Source: an uncultured Bacteroidales bacterium (lineage in GTDB: Bacteria > Bacteroidota > Bacteroidia > Bacteroidales > Paludibacteraceae). From it: DNA of 6,771 nt. The notes under the pieces are model-generated. The model ran no database searches and was not told the DNA's origin. It worked only from the letters and a program-made list of their open reading frames with translations. The translations under genes and the position numbers were made by a program. The stretch spans positions 1-6,771 of the forward strand of contig CAMHEP010000079.1 in the NCBI GenBank assembly GCA_946184195.1. Reading direction: 5' to 3'. Positions 1-6,454 of the stretch are shown in pieces; position 1 is the stretch's first letter; each line of letters opens with the position of its first letter.

Positions 1-12
1 CATATTCTTCAT
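1..12 (-). other. Possible start of a further downstream gene, cut by the window edge
   Basis: On the minus strand two in-frame ATG codons (at 10-12 and 1-3) open a frame reading M-K-N-M before the window ends. A Met-Lys start about 30 bp after the PII-like gene's stop would fit another co-directional gene, for example one with a signal peptide. Only four codons are visible, so this is a hint and product is unknown. Confidence 0.2.
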
Positions 13-42
13 ATTATGACTACAAATGTTGTTTGTGAATAA

Positions 43-336
43 TTATACCATCTGGTTGATGGTCCATGTGAAGGCCTTGACACCAATCTCAGGGTTGCGC
101 AGGTCCAGTTTCTGGACAGACTCAAGGAGTTCTGCCACCTTTGAATCCTCAACCACCGTGATAACGGACGAGTTCATCTCAGGCCATGCGTGAGTACCAC
201 GGCGGGGTTCACCGCCGTTGGTACCACGTCCTTGCACTTGTTCGAAAAATGTAAAGCCCTTAATACCAAGCACATCCAACATATATTCTACACGTCCCGT
301 ATTGGCTTGGTTAAAAACTATCATTACTGCTTGCAT
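43..336 (-). CDS. PII-like (GlnB/CutA-fold) small protein coupled to the RND permease
   Basis: This 97-residue protein aligns by eye with GlnB-type PII proteins along its whole length. It has an N-terminal beta strand (MQAVMIVF), a helix, then DVLGIKGFTFFEQVQGRG, which matches the GlnB stretch around 'EVGITGMTVTEVKGFGR'. A Gly-rich loop (residues 36-48) sits where the T-loop would be, followed by a strand-helix-strand half (SSVITVVEDSKVAELLESVQ, then VKAFTWTI). It lacks the uridylylated T-loop tyrosine and the TG-x-x-G-D-G-K nucleotide-binding B-loop of true PII, and it is shorter (GlnB is 112 residues). It is therefore a PII-like protein and probably not a nitrogen regulator. The ATG lies one base after the permease stop codon with an AAGGA upstream, which implies translational coupling. 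A cytoplasmic trimer that senses a small ligand and modulates or reports on the pump is inferred. Ligand and partner are unknown. Confidence 0.72.
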   Translation of the reverse strand: MQAVMIVFNQANTGRVEYMLDVLGIKGFTFFEQVQGRGTNGGEPRRGTHAWPEMNSSVITVVEDSKVAELLESVQKLDLRNPEIGVKAFTWTINQMV

Positions 337-337
337 A

Positions 338-3300
338 TTATTTTTCCTTTTTAACTTTTAGATCCATGAAGATAAATTTCTTGCGTAGTGCCTCCTGTTT
401 GTCGCGGTCGCCATGTCTTGACATCACGCCATAGAGGACAGGCACTATAAAGAGCGTGAGGAAAGTCGAGACGGTCAGACCACCTATGACGACTATTCCA
501 AGCGGTTGCCACATCTCTGCACCCTCACCGGTGGAAACAGCCATAGGTACCATACCCAGAATGGTTGTGAAAGCAGTCATGAGCACAGGACGGAGACGGG
601 AGCGGCCCGATAGTTGGATTGCCTCGTTGAGTTCGTATCCACGTTCACGCATGAGGTTGATATAGTCGACAAGCACAATACCGTTCTTCACTACAATACC
701 CACGAGCAGCACCAGACCGAGAGCTCCGACCATATCGAGTGAACGACCCGCTATCCATAGGGCGATAATCACACCCGAGAGAGCGAAAGGCACAGAGAAC
801 ATGATAATAGCGGGCATACGGAGCGATTCGAACTGCGATGCCATCACAATATATACCAGCAGGATGATGAGTGCACCCAATAGTAACATATCGCGGAACG
901 TATCCTGTTGGTCCTCGTAGCTTCCACCGAAATGGACACTATAGCCAAGCGGCAACTCCAGTTCGGGCAGCACATTAGCCTCAATCTGCTTAGCCAGTTC
1001 ACCGAGCGAGGTCTCATAGGGCGTTACCTTGACGGTGACGATACGCTGACGGGACTTACGCTCGATAGTAGGCGGAGCCCAATACTCACCTACCGATGCC
1101 ACCTCGCTGAGTTTCACCTTCTTGCCCGTAGGAGTAGGTATGGTGAGGTCCAATACATCGGAGATAGAGTTTCGGTCATCTTCCTGCAGGCGTACCAAGA
1201 TATCGTACTCCGAACCATCATCCTTGAGGTAACCGCACGACATACCGGTCACACGGTTGCGCAGGTAAGTGGAGATGGTTGCCGATGATAATCCAAGACG
1301 AGAGGCCTTCTCCTTGTCCACAGTAATCTTGATATCAGGACGGTCATCATCACGTGAGATATTGACATCACGGGCACCCGGCAATGCTTCACACAAATGG
1401 CGGCACTGGTCTGCAAGTTTGGAGGTAGTATCGAAGTCATAACCATATATTTCCACATCTACCGAGTTGTTACCCATACCTCCGAAACCGGATGTAGAGC
1501 ACTGGTACTCAATAATCTCCGGATAGCGCGCCATCTCCTGACGCAGAACCTCTGCAATTTCCCATACGGTCTGGTCACGCTGCCATTTCTTGGGCAGACG
1601 AATCGTCATCTGTATCTTATTGTTCATCGTGGAGGAGAACATGGCGGCGATAGTAGCCTCATCGTTCGAACCGGCTGACGTATTGATTAGTTCGATGCAC
1701 GGAACCAGTTCCACAAAGCGTGTCTCCAGTTTGCGGGCGGTCTTGAGTGTCTCCTCAATACGTGTACCTCGTTGCAACTTAACCGTCACCGTCAGACGCG
1801 CATTATCTTGCTCCTGCATGAAGTCGGTACCTATCTTACCCATGAACACAGGCGTCAACGACAGAACGAAGAAGAGGGCCAGTCCGACGAAAGTAATAGC
1901 CTTATGCTTGAGACACCATCCTAATGCCTTGGCGTAATACTCGTCCACCTTATCCAACAGATGAACCACTGTCCGGTCGTACCAGGATTTCTTCTGAGCA
2001 TCATCCTCTACCAGTTCGCCGTCTGCATTGACATGCACTTTCTTGGCCTTGAGCAGCTTGGAGCATAGCATCGGCGTAAGAGAGATAGCCACCAACGTAG
2101 ACGTACAGCAGACGATAGTGACAATCCATCCCAATTCATGGAACATAATACCTGCCATACCCGACAGCATGGTCATCGGAACGAATACTGCCACCAACAC
2201 AAGGGTCGTAGCGATAACGCTGACCCACACCTCGTTGGTAGCATAGATAGATGCCTCGTGCGGGTCCTCACCACGTTCCACATGGCGAGTGATATTCTCC
2301 AGCACCACGATGGCATCGTCCACCACCATACCGATAGCGATAGTCAGTGAACAGAGCGAGATGATATTGAGCGATGAATCTACCAACCCCAAGTATACAA
2401 ACGCCACGATAAGGGCGATAGGGATGGTGATAGCGATGATAATGGTGGCACGCCATTTACCGAGGAAGAATAGTACTACCAGCACCACAAACAGAAGGGC
2501 ATACAATATAGACTCCTCCAGCGAGTTGATAGAGTTCTGGATATTCTCGGACGAGTCGTATATCTTCTCTATCTTGACATCAGAGGGCAACTGGGCTTGT
2601 ATCTTTTGTAGTTCCTTGCGTATATCACGGCACACCTGAACAGTGTTCGCACCCGTTTGTTTGGATACCACCAGACGTACCGACTCACGACCATTGGTTT
2701 TCTCGTCAAGGGTCAGGTCCTTGATGGTATCTTTGATGGTAGCTATATCGCGGATGAAAACCTGCTGACCTTGCGGGGTCATAGCCACCATGAGGTCGCC
2801 TATCTCGCTCGACTCGATATACTCGGAGCGTACCTGCATCTGGTATTGTTCCTCCGGCATCTTGATGGTTCCGGACGAGAGGTTGAGGTTGTTGGCTTGT
2901 ACCACCTGTCCTACCTGCTCAAGGGTCAGCCCGTAGGCATCCAGTTTTTGCTGGTCGATATTGACATAGACATAGCGATCCGGAGCTCCCGATAAGGATA
3001 TATTACCAATACCGTCTACTTGGTTAAGCTGAGGGATAACCTCATCGTTGAGGATTTTATCCAGTCCCGGATAAGTCTCATCAGCCGTAATGGAGTATTG
3101 GCAAACAGGCATAGCAGAGGTCGATAGTTTGAATATCATCGGCGTACCGCAGTTGTCCGGCAGGTTATTCTTCGTCATATCGACGAACGAACGCACATCG
3201 TTCACTGCCTCGTCCATGTTACTACCCCACTCCAGCTGCAAGGTCACCATGGAGAGGTTATCCTTGGACTGACTGGTGATATGTTTGAGGTGGTCGACCG

Positions 3301-3517
3301 ACGTCAGGGCATTCTCCATATACTTGGTGACATTGGTCTCCATCTCGCTGGCTGATGCTCCCGGATAGGTGGTCATCACCGTGATATACGGCGGGTCCAT
3401 CTCGGGGAACTGATCGATAGGCAGCTTGATAAAGCTGTATATACCGATAATAATCACCGCTACGAAGATAAGGGCGGTGGTTACCGGTTTCTCAATCGCT
3501 GATTTATAGATACTCAT
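338..3517 (-). CDS. RND efflux permease, HAE1 (AcrB-like) family
   Basis: Inner-membrane proton/substrate antiporter of a tripartite efflux pump. The 1059-residue length is normal for AcrB relatives. Membrane segments are visible near 13-31, 337-353, 357-378, 384-406, 432-455, 462-487, 538-558, 874-893, 900-923, 927-952, 974-995 and 1003-1030, with the two large periplasmic porter/docking loops at about 32-336 and 559-873. TM4 carries GMVVDDAIVVLEN, with the proton-relay aspartates at 400 and 401, and TM10 carries VVKNGIVLVDY with Lys944. These match the AcrB D407/D408/K940 set, and the paired Asp favours the HAE1 drug/amphiphile class over the heavy-metal (HME) class. The cytoplasmic linker between TM6 and TM7 (488-537) is hydrophilic and acidic. 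The ATG at 3515-3517 begins the typical MSIYKSAIEKPV amino end and has no Shine-Dalgarno match. It would normally follow the adaptor directly but is separated from it here by the four-helix-bundle cassette. Substrate cannot be told from sequence. Confidence 0.96.
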   Translation of the reverse strand: MSIYKSAIEKPVTTALIFVAVIIIGIYSFIKLPIDQFPEMDPPYITVMTTYPGASASEMETNVTKYMENALTSVDHLKHITSQSKDNLSMVTLQLEWGSNMDEAVNDVRSFVDMTKNNLPDNCGTPMIFKLSTSAMPVCQYSITADETYPGLDKILNDEVIPQLNQVDGIGNISLSGAPDRYVYVNIDQQKLDAYGLTLEQVGQVVQANNLNLSSGTIKMPEEQYQMQVRSEYIESSEIGDLMVAMTPQGQQVFIRDIATIKDTIKDLTLDEKTNGRESVRLVVSKQTGANTVQVCRDIRKELQKIQAQLPSDVKIEKIYDSSENIQNSINSLEESILYALLFVVLVVLFFLGKWRATIIIAITIPIALIVAFVYLGLVDSSLNIISLCSLTIAIGMVVDDAIVVLENITRHVERGEDPHEASIYATNEVWVSVIATTLVLVAVFVPMTMLSGMAGIMFHELGWIVTIVCCTSTLVAISLTPMLCSKLLKAKKVHVNADGELVEDDAQKKSWYDRTVVHLLDKVDEYYAKALGWCLKHKAITFVGLALFFVLSLTPVFMGKIGTDFMQEQDNARLTVTVKLQRGTRIEETLKTARKLETRFVELVPCIELINTSAGSNDEATIAAMFSSTMNNKIQMTIRLPKKWQRDQTVWEIAEVLRQEMARYPEIIEYQCSTSGFGGMGNNSVDVEIYGYDFDTTSKLADQCRHLCEALPGARDVNISRDDDRPDIKITVDKEKASRLGLSSATISTYLRNRVTGMSCGYLKDDGSEYDILVRLQEDDRNSISDVLDLTIPTPTGKKVKLSEVASVGEYWAPPTIERKSRQRIVTVKVTPYETSLGELAKQIEANVLPELELPLGYSVHFGGSYEDQQDTFRDMLLLGALIILLVYIVMASQFESLRMPAIIMFSVPFALSGVIIALWIAGRSLDMVGALGLVLLVGIVVKNGIVLVDYINLMRERGYELNEAIQLSGRSRLRPVLMTAFTTILGMVPMAVSTGEGAEMWQPLGIVVIGGLTVSTFLTLFIVPVLYGVMSRHGDRDKQEALRKKFIFMDLKVKKEK
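345..349 (-). promoter_or_regulatory. Ribosome-binding site of the PII-like gene inside the permease 3' end
   Basis: On the minus strand AAGGA ends 8 bases before the ATG at 334-336 and lies within the last codons of the permease. It is the clearest Shine-Dalgarno-like match at any start in this window. With the one-base TAA-T-ATG junction it supports the chosen start and coupled translation. Confidence 0.55.
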
Positions 3518-3528
3518 ATTTCTTGTTT

Positions 3529-3558
3529 GTCGAAAGTCAAAAGTCGAAAGTCAAAAGC
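3529..3558. repeat. Left inverted repeat of the cassette, two perfect 14-bp tandem units
   Basis: The 14-mer GTCGAAAGTCAAAA occurs twice in perfect tandem (3529-3542 and 3543-3556), followed by GC. Each 14-mer is itself two 7-mers, GTCGAAA and GTCAAAA. The 30-bp block matches the reverse complement of 3963-3992 at 25 of 30 positions; the first 10 and last 5 positions are identical. It ends 11 bp before the permease start codon. Confidence 0.85.
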
Positions 3559-3595
3559 ATAGTTTGCATCGACCTTGACATGCGACTCTTTATAG

Positions 3596-3952
3596 TTAAA
3601 CATTATATTTTCTTATCAATGCATAAAGCATCTTTTGGATTTCTACTATCTGCTGGCGCATTTCGTCACATTGTTCCTGAGATAGATATTGTGCATTAAA
3701 AGCCACCAGCAATTCCGTTTCCAACTCATATGCAGAGCCTAACGATATGTTCAAAAAGTGCGAAAGCTCTTTGTCAGAAAACCGTCCTGAACCTTCCGCT
3801 ATATTTGACGGAATAGATGTAGCAGCACGCTGCATCTGAGAGCACAGCCCATACGCCTCATATTGAGGAAAAGATCGTGTGACGGAGTAAATAGCACTTG
3901 CCAATGCCATTGACTTCTTCCATACGTCTAAATCCCTAAAGTTGTGTATCAT
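3596..3952 (-). CDS. Four-helix-bundle protein, S23 / 23S rRNA intervening-sequence (TIGR02436) family
   Basis: This 118-residue protein is a clear member of the four-helix-bundle family first known from intervening sequences in 23S rRNA genes and related to the Avd accessory protein of diversity-generating retroelements. The diagnostic pieces are the start NFRDLDVWKKSM, then YGLCSQMQRAATSIPSNIAEG near residues 34-54 and FLNISLGSAYELETELL near 66-82. Length is normal and the frame is intact. No membrane segment or signal peptide is visible, so it should be cytoplasmic. Members are small basic bundles, and some, such as Avd, form pentamers and bind nucleic acid; the job of stand-alone members is not established. 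It has no obvious link to efflux. It lies 42 bp after the adaptor stop and 78 bp before the permease start, between inverted heptamer repeats. GC over 3601-3960 is about 41% by hand count against 52-53% in sampled permease lines, consistent with separate acquisition. No Shine-Dalgarno site is seen, and it is probably co-transcribed with the operon. Confidence 0.93.
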   Translation of the reverse strand: MIHNFRDLDVWKKSMALASAIYSVTRSFPQYEAYGLCSQMQRAATSIPSNIAEGSGRFSDKELSHFLNISLGSAYELETELLVAFNAQYLSQEQCDEMRQQIVEIQKMLYALIRKYNV

Positions 3953-3962
3953 AGCTAATTCT

Positions 3963-3992
3963 GCTTTCGACTTTTTGCTTTCGACTTTCGAC
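3963..3992. repeat. Right inverted repeat of the cassette
   Basis: Read on the minus strand this block begins GTCGAAAGTCGAAAGC and ends AGTCGAAAGC. It is made of GTCGAAA-type heptamers with one irregular A-run unit in the middle. It matches the left repeat (3529-3558), in opposite orientation, at 25 of 30 positions. It starts 2 bp after the adaptor stop codon and ends 10 bp before the four-helix-bundle ATG. Confidence 0.83.
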
Positions 3993-3994
3993 TC

Positions 3995-4999
3995 TTATTC
4001 CACTACATTCACTTTCACTCCGTCAACCAGACGATGCTGTCCTTTCACTACGTACTCAGCACCCTCCACTATCTCGGGAGCACTGATCTCTATATCTTGG
4101 TCAAAGCGTTGTCCCAAGGTCACAGCCACACGTTTTGCACGGCCGTTCTCTACAATGAATACATAGCGGTCGTTGGCTCCCACCAGTTTCTCTACGGTTT
4201 GATATGGAACAACAATAGTGGTAGCCTTGCCCAGTCCGATAGTGGTGGTCACGTACATTCCCGGACGGAGCAAGTTCTCCTTATTGGGGATGACTATCTT
4301 TACTTGGAAAGTATGGCTGGACGGGTCGATCGTCGGATAAACTACCTCAACCGATGCGGGGAAAACCTTGTCAGGATATATCTCCGATTTGAGTGTAAGT
4401 TTCATCCCCTCTTTGAAACGGGGGAAATACATCTCCGGCACTGCCACCAGTGCCTTCAGTTTATCCAGTTGCGTCAGCACGAGGATGGGTTGACCGCCGT
4501 ACAGCTCACCGTCCTCGTAGTTCTTAGCCGATATCACACCCACGAACGGAGCACGTACATAGGTATTCTGTTGCAGGAAATCCAGTTGCTCCTTTGTTTG
4601 ATTGTATTGTGTGGTGAGTTGATCCATCTGTTGCTGGGTGGCACTACCGGTCTTGAGCAGTTGCTCCACACGGTTTTTCTCCACACCCAGGTTACCCAGA
4701 GTCAGCTTGGTGGTTTTGTACTGCGTCTGGTCAATGCGCACCAGGCTATCGCCCTTCTTCACATGGGCACCAACTTCCACATAGATATGCTCTATGCGTC
4801 CTGTAAGCGACGGAGCTACATTCTGGGTCAGGTAACCCTGCAGGTTCGTCGAGAGGGATATCTCGCGCTCTATCACACGGGGCTGCAGCACAACCGTGCT
4901 CACCTGCTCTACTCGTTCATCTTCTGCGGAACTATCCGCCTTCTTGCCGCAGCCGACTAATACCAGGGCGGCAAACGTAAACATAAAAAATTTCTTCAT
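3995..4999 (-). CDS. RND efflux periplasmic adaptor lipoprotein (membrane fusion protein, AcrA/MexA-like)
   Basis: This protein links the RND permease to the outer-membrane channel across the periplasm. With the start at 4997-4999 it has 334 residues and begins MKKFFMFTFAALVLVGCGKK, a lipoprotein signal with the lipobox ending at Cys17, so the mature protein should be lipid-anchored. The order is: first lipoyl half about 61-93 (GRIEHIYVEVGAHVKKGDSL), a short alpha-hairpin rich in Gln and Leu about 94-145, second lipoyl half about 146-176 (YVRAPFVGVI), beta-barrel about 182-255 ending in LLRPGMYV, and membrane-proximal domain about 256-334. The frame stays open upstream to a GTG at 5057-5059, but those 20 extra codons would be read from a repeat tract and would bury the signal peptide, so the MKKFF start is preferred. 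It lies 82 bp after the outer-membrane factor and is separated from its permease by the four-helix-bundle cassette. Length is slightly short for AcrA-type adaptors, reflecting the short hairpin. Confidence 0.95.
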   Translation of the reverse strand: MKKFFMFTFAALVLVGCGKKADSSAEDERVEQVSTVVLQPRVIEREISLSTNLQGYLTQNVAPSLTGRIEHIYVEVGAHVKKGDSLVRIDQTQYKTTKLTLGNLGVEKNRVEQLLKTGSATQQQMDQLTTQYNQTKEQLDFLQQNTYVRAPFVGVISAKNYEDGELYGGQPILVLTQLDKLKALVAVPEMYFPRFKEGMKLTLKSEIYPDKVFPASVEVVYPTIDPSSHTFQVKIVIPNKENLLRPGMYVTTTIGLGKATTIVVPYQTVEKLVGANDRYVFIVENGRAKRVAVTLGQRFDQDIEISAPEIVEGAEYVVKGQHRLVDGVKVNVVE

Positions 5000-5027
5000 A
5001 TCTTTATTTTTTCTCTTATTCATCAAT

Positions 5028-5081
5028 CCTTTCGTCCTTCGTACATTGTACTTTGTCACTTTGTACTTGGTCCCTTGTCAC
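5028..5081. repeat. Degenerate 7-8 bp tandem repeat tract in the channel-adaptor spacer
   Basis: On the plus strand the tract reads as successive units close to TTTGTAC and TTTGTCAC, degrading to TTCGTAC, TTTCGTC and TTGGTCCC at the edges. It directly abuts the stop codon of the outer-membrane factor gene (5082-5084). The unit shape TTT-N-N-A-C resembles TTTCGAC in the repeats around the four-helix-bundle gene. The tract shows no hairpin followed by a T-run, so it is not an obvious terminator. Function is unknown; it could be a decayed or empty cassette site or a processing or spacing element. Confidence 0.7.
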
Positions 5082-6419
5082 TTATTTCTTATTCAAGAAT
5101 TTCTGCAGTTCCATCTGCGCGTTCACCAGTTCGAGCATAGCCTGCACATAGGTTGACTGCACGCTAATCATATCGTTCGAGGCGTTAGTCAACTCGAGGT
5201 TACTGCTCGTACCGTAGCGGAATTTCTCCGTAGCCGAGCGGAAGACACGTCTGGTCACTGCTATGTTCTCACGCTCGTTCATGTAGGTCTCATAGGCATT
5301 CGTCAGGTTGTAGCGCAGTTGACGATACTGGATAGCCAATTGGTCGCCTGTCTCATTGAGGTTGTTCTTTGCCTCCTCCAGCGCGATTTTTTTCTCCACT
5401 ACGCCTGCAGCACGCTTGCCACTGGACCATAGAGGCATCTTCACGCTGAATTGTACCAGGTTTGGCGGAGTCATACGCATACCGCCATCGCCGTAGTATT
5501 TCTGCTTGCTGTAGTTGTATGCCAGACTCACTGTCGGACCATATGCCCAACCTGCCATATGCACGTTGCGTTTGGCAAGTTCCACCTGTTTCTCCAATAG
5601 TTGGTAGTTGAGGTTACTCTCTTTATTGAAATCCTCCCCCAGTAAACTCAACACACGCTCAGCGCTCAACATATCCTCCAGTGAATCGGTCAATATAACC
5701 TCTGTCTCAGCCGGCACATCAAGTTGCACCTTCAAGGTATTCATTGCCAACTCTATGGTACGGCGCTGACTATTGATATTATTCTTGAGCGCATTACGAC
5801 GCACTGCTATCTGGTCTGCCGTGGTCTGCTCGGCAGCCCCTGCATTGACGGCGCTCTGCGTCATTTCATGCAACTGTTCGATATTCATGAGACTGGAGTC
5901 AAGCAATTGGGTAATACTTTGCAGCGCAAGCACACTCACATAGCTTGACAAGATGCTGTTACGCAGTTCCGTCTCACTCTTCTCAAGGTTAATCTTCTTC
6001 ATGTCAATAGCCACATTGTTGAGCAATGCCCCGACAACACCTTGACCATTGATACCCACCGCAGCTGTAACGCCAAATTGTCCCACGTTAGGCATCGAAA
6101 TAGAACTTGTTCTTCCCATGACGCTCAACTCTGCCGAATAACCAAAGTAGTTAGAATAGTTGTACGATGCATCCACACTCGGTAGCATCGCAGCGATGGT
6201 CTGCCAGCGTTGTGCGTAGGCTTCTTGTACTGCCAACGAGGCGTTACGCAGCGTTCGGTTTTGACGAACGGCATAGTCCTGCGCCTCCTTGAGCGACAAG
6301 CTCAACACCTCCGGTGTCTCCTGATCCTTCATCGGACGTGTGGCATCCATCACATGGTCTGACGCCACTAAGCCAAGCGTCATCATGGACATTGCCATTA
6401 ATAAAATCTTTCTTTTCAT
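5082..6419 (-). CDS. TolC/OprM-type outer-membrane efflux channel (OEP family)
   Basis: This 445-residue protein is the outer-membrane exit duct of the tripartite pump. It opens with a Sec signal (MKRKILLMAMSMMTLGLVAS, cleavage likely near residue 20) and, unlike OprM, shows no lipobox cysteine. Two OEP repeats are visible. The first, about 40-235, begins LSLKEAQDYAVRQNRTLRNA and contains the strand region NYSNYFGYSAEL. The second, about 265-442, contains PTVSLAYNYSKQKYYG, then VQFSVKMPLWSSGKR, the FRYGTSSNLELTNA turn motif and a long final helix ending LQKFL. These motifs and the two-repeat layout are standard for the family, and the length is normal. The ATG at 6417-6419 is chosen because it gives the signal peptide; an AAGG lies only one base upstream, too close to be a typical ribosome-binding site. 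It starts 35 bp after the TetR stop codon, so it is probably co-transcribed with the regulator. Confidence 0.94.
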   Translation of the reverse strand: MKRKILLMAMSMMTLGLVASDHVMDATRPMKDQETPEVLSLSLKEAQDYAVRQNRTLRNASLAVQEAYAQRWQTIAAMLPSVDASYNYSNYFGYSAELSVMGRTSSISMPNVGQFGVTAAVGINGQGVVGALLNNVAIDMKKINLEKSETELRNSILSSYVSVLALQSITQLLDSSLMNIEQLHEMTQSAVNAGAAEQTTADQIAVRRNALKNNINSQRRTIELAMNTLKVQLDVPAETEVILTDSLEDMLSAERVLSLLGEDFNKESNLNYQLLEKQVELAKRNVHMAGWAYGPTVSLAYNYSKQKYYGDGGMRMTPPNLVQFSVKMPLWSSGKRAAGVVEKKIALEEAKNNLNETGDQLAIQYRQLRYNLTNAYETYMNERENIAVTRRVFRSATEKFRYGTSSNLELTNASNDMISVQSTYVQAMLELVNAQMELQKFLNKK

Positions 6420-6424
6420 ACCTT

Positions 6425-6437
6425 ATAATACTATTAT
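6425..6437. promoter_or_regulatory. Short AT palindrome, possible operator upstream of the channel gene
   Basis: ATAATACTATTAT is a perfect palindrome around a central C (6-bp arms) in the 35-bp gap between the TetR gene and the outer-membrane factor, 5 bp from the latter's ATG. TetR proteins bind palindromes, and such a site could let the regulator act inside its own cluster. The gap is very AT-rich, so chance is a real alternative, and no Bacteroidales -33 TTTG / -7 TAnnTTTG promoter is seen here. Confidence 0.2.
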
Positions 6438-6454
6438 TAATATTCTATTCTTTC

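Larger units (their letters stand above)
3529..3992. mobile_element. Putative non-autonomous cassette: four-helix-bundle gene between inverted heptamer repeats
   Basis: A 464-bp block between the adaptor and permease genes is bounded by 30-bp imperfect inverted repeats and contains only the four-helix-bundle gene plus short spacers. Deleting it exactly would leave 13 bp between the adaptor TAA and the permease ATG. Bases just outside the two ends (TCTTGTTT at 3521-3528, TCTTATTC at 3993-4000) agree at 6 of 8 positions, a weak hint of a target duplication. The interior is AT-richer than the operon. No transposase or recombinase is present, so any movement would need help from elsewhere. That the block is mobile is inference; the repeats and the spacing are observed. 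Confidence 0.5.

Noticed and set aside
22..36. Small inverted repeat (ACAAA, 5-base loop, TTTGT) after the PII-like gene as a terminator
   Set aside because: The stem is only 5 AT-rich pairs with no T-run following on the minus strand, so it is too weak to call.
43..336. Canonical nitrogen regulator GlnB/GlnK
   Set aside because: The T-loop tyrosine and the C-terminal nucleotide-binding loop are missing and there is no ammonium transporter or glutamine synthetase gene nearby.
908..1288. Plus-strand frame of 126 codons opposite the permease gene, and similar shorter ones up to about 3272
   Set aside because: All are antisense to a continuous full-length RND permease and show no domain, signal or start context.
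338..3517. Heavy-metal (CusA/CzcA) RND permease, suggested by the neighbouring PII-like gene
   Set aside because: TM4 has the Asp-Asp pair of HAE1 pumps (residues 400-401) rather than the pattern of metal exporters, and the overall spacing is AcrB-like.
3559..3595. Possible terminator hairpin after the four-helix-bundle gene
   Set aside because: The best pairing is GCAT/ATGC (4 bp) with no T-run, so read-through into the permease is more likely.
3596..3952. Avd accessory gene of a diversity-generating retroelement, or an rRNA intervening sequence
   Set aside because: No reverse transcriptase, template/variable repeat pair or rRNA sequence is present in the window; only the protein family is shared.
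3529..3992. CRISPR array from the short repeats
   Set aside because: Units are 7 or 14 bp with no unique spacers of uniform length and the two blocks are inverted relative to each other.
4034..4960. Plus-strand open frame of 308 codons opposite the adaptor gene
   Set aside because: It is fully antisense to a clear adaptor gene, its translation is Leu/His-rich without any recognisable domain, and it arises from the codon use of the real strand.
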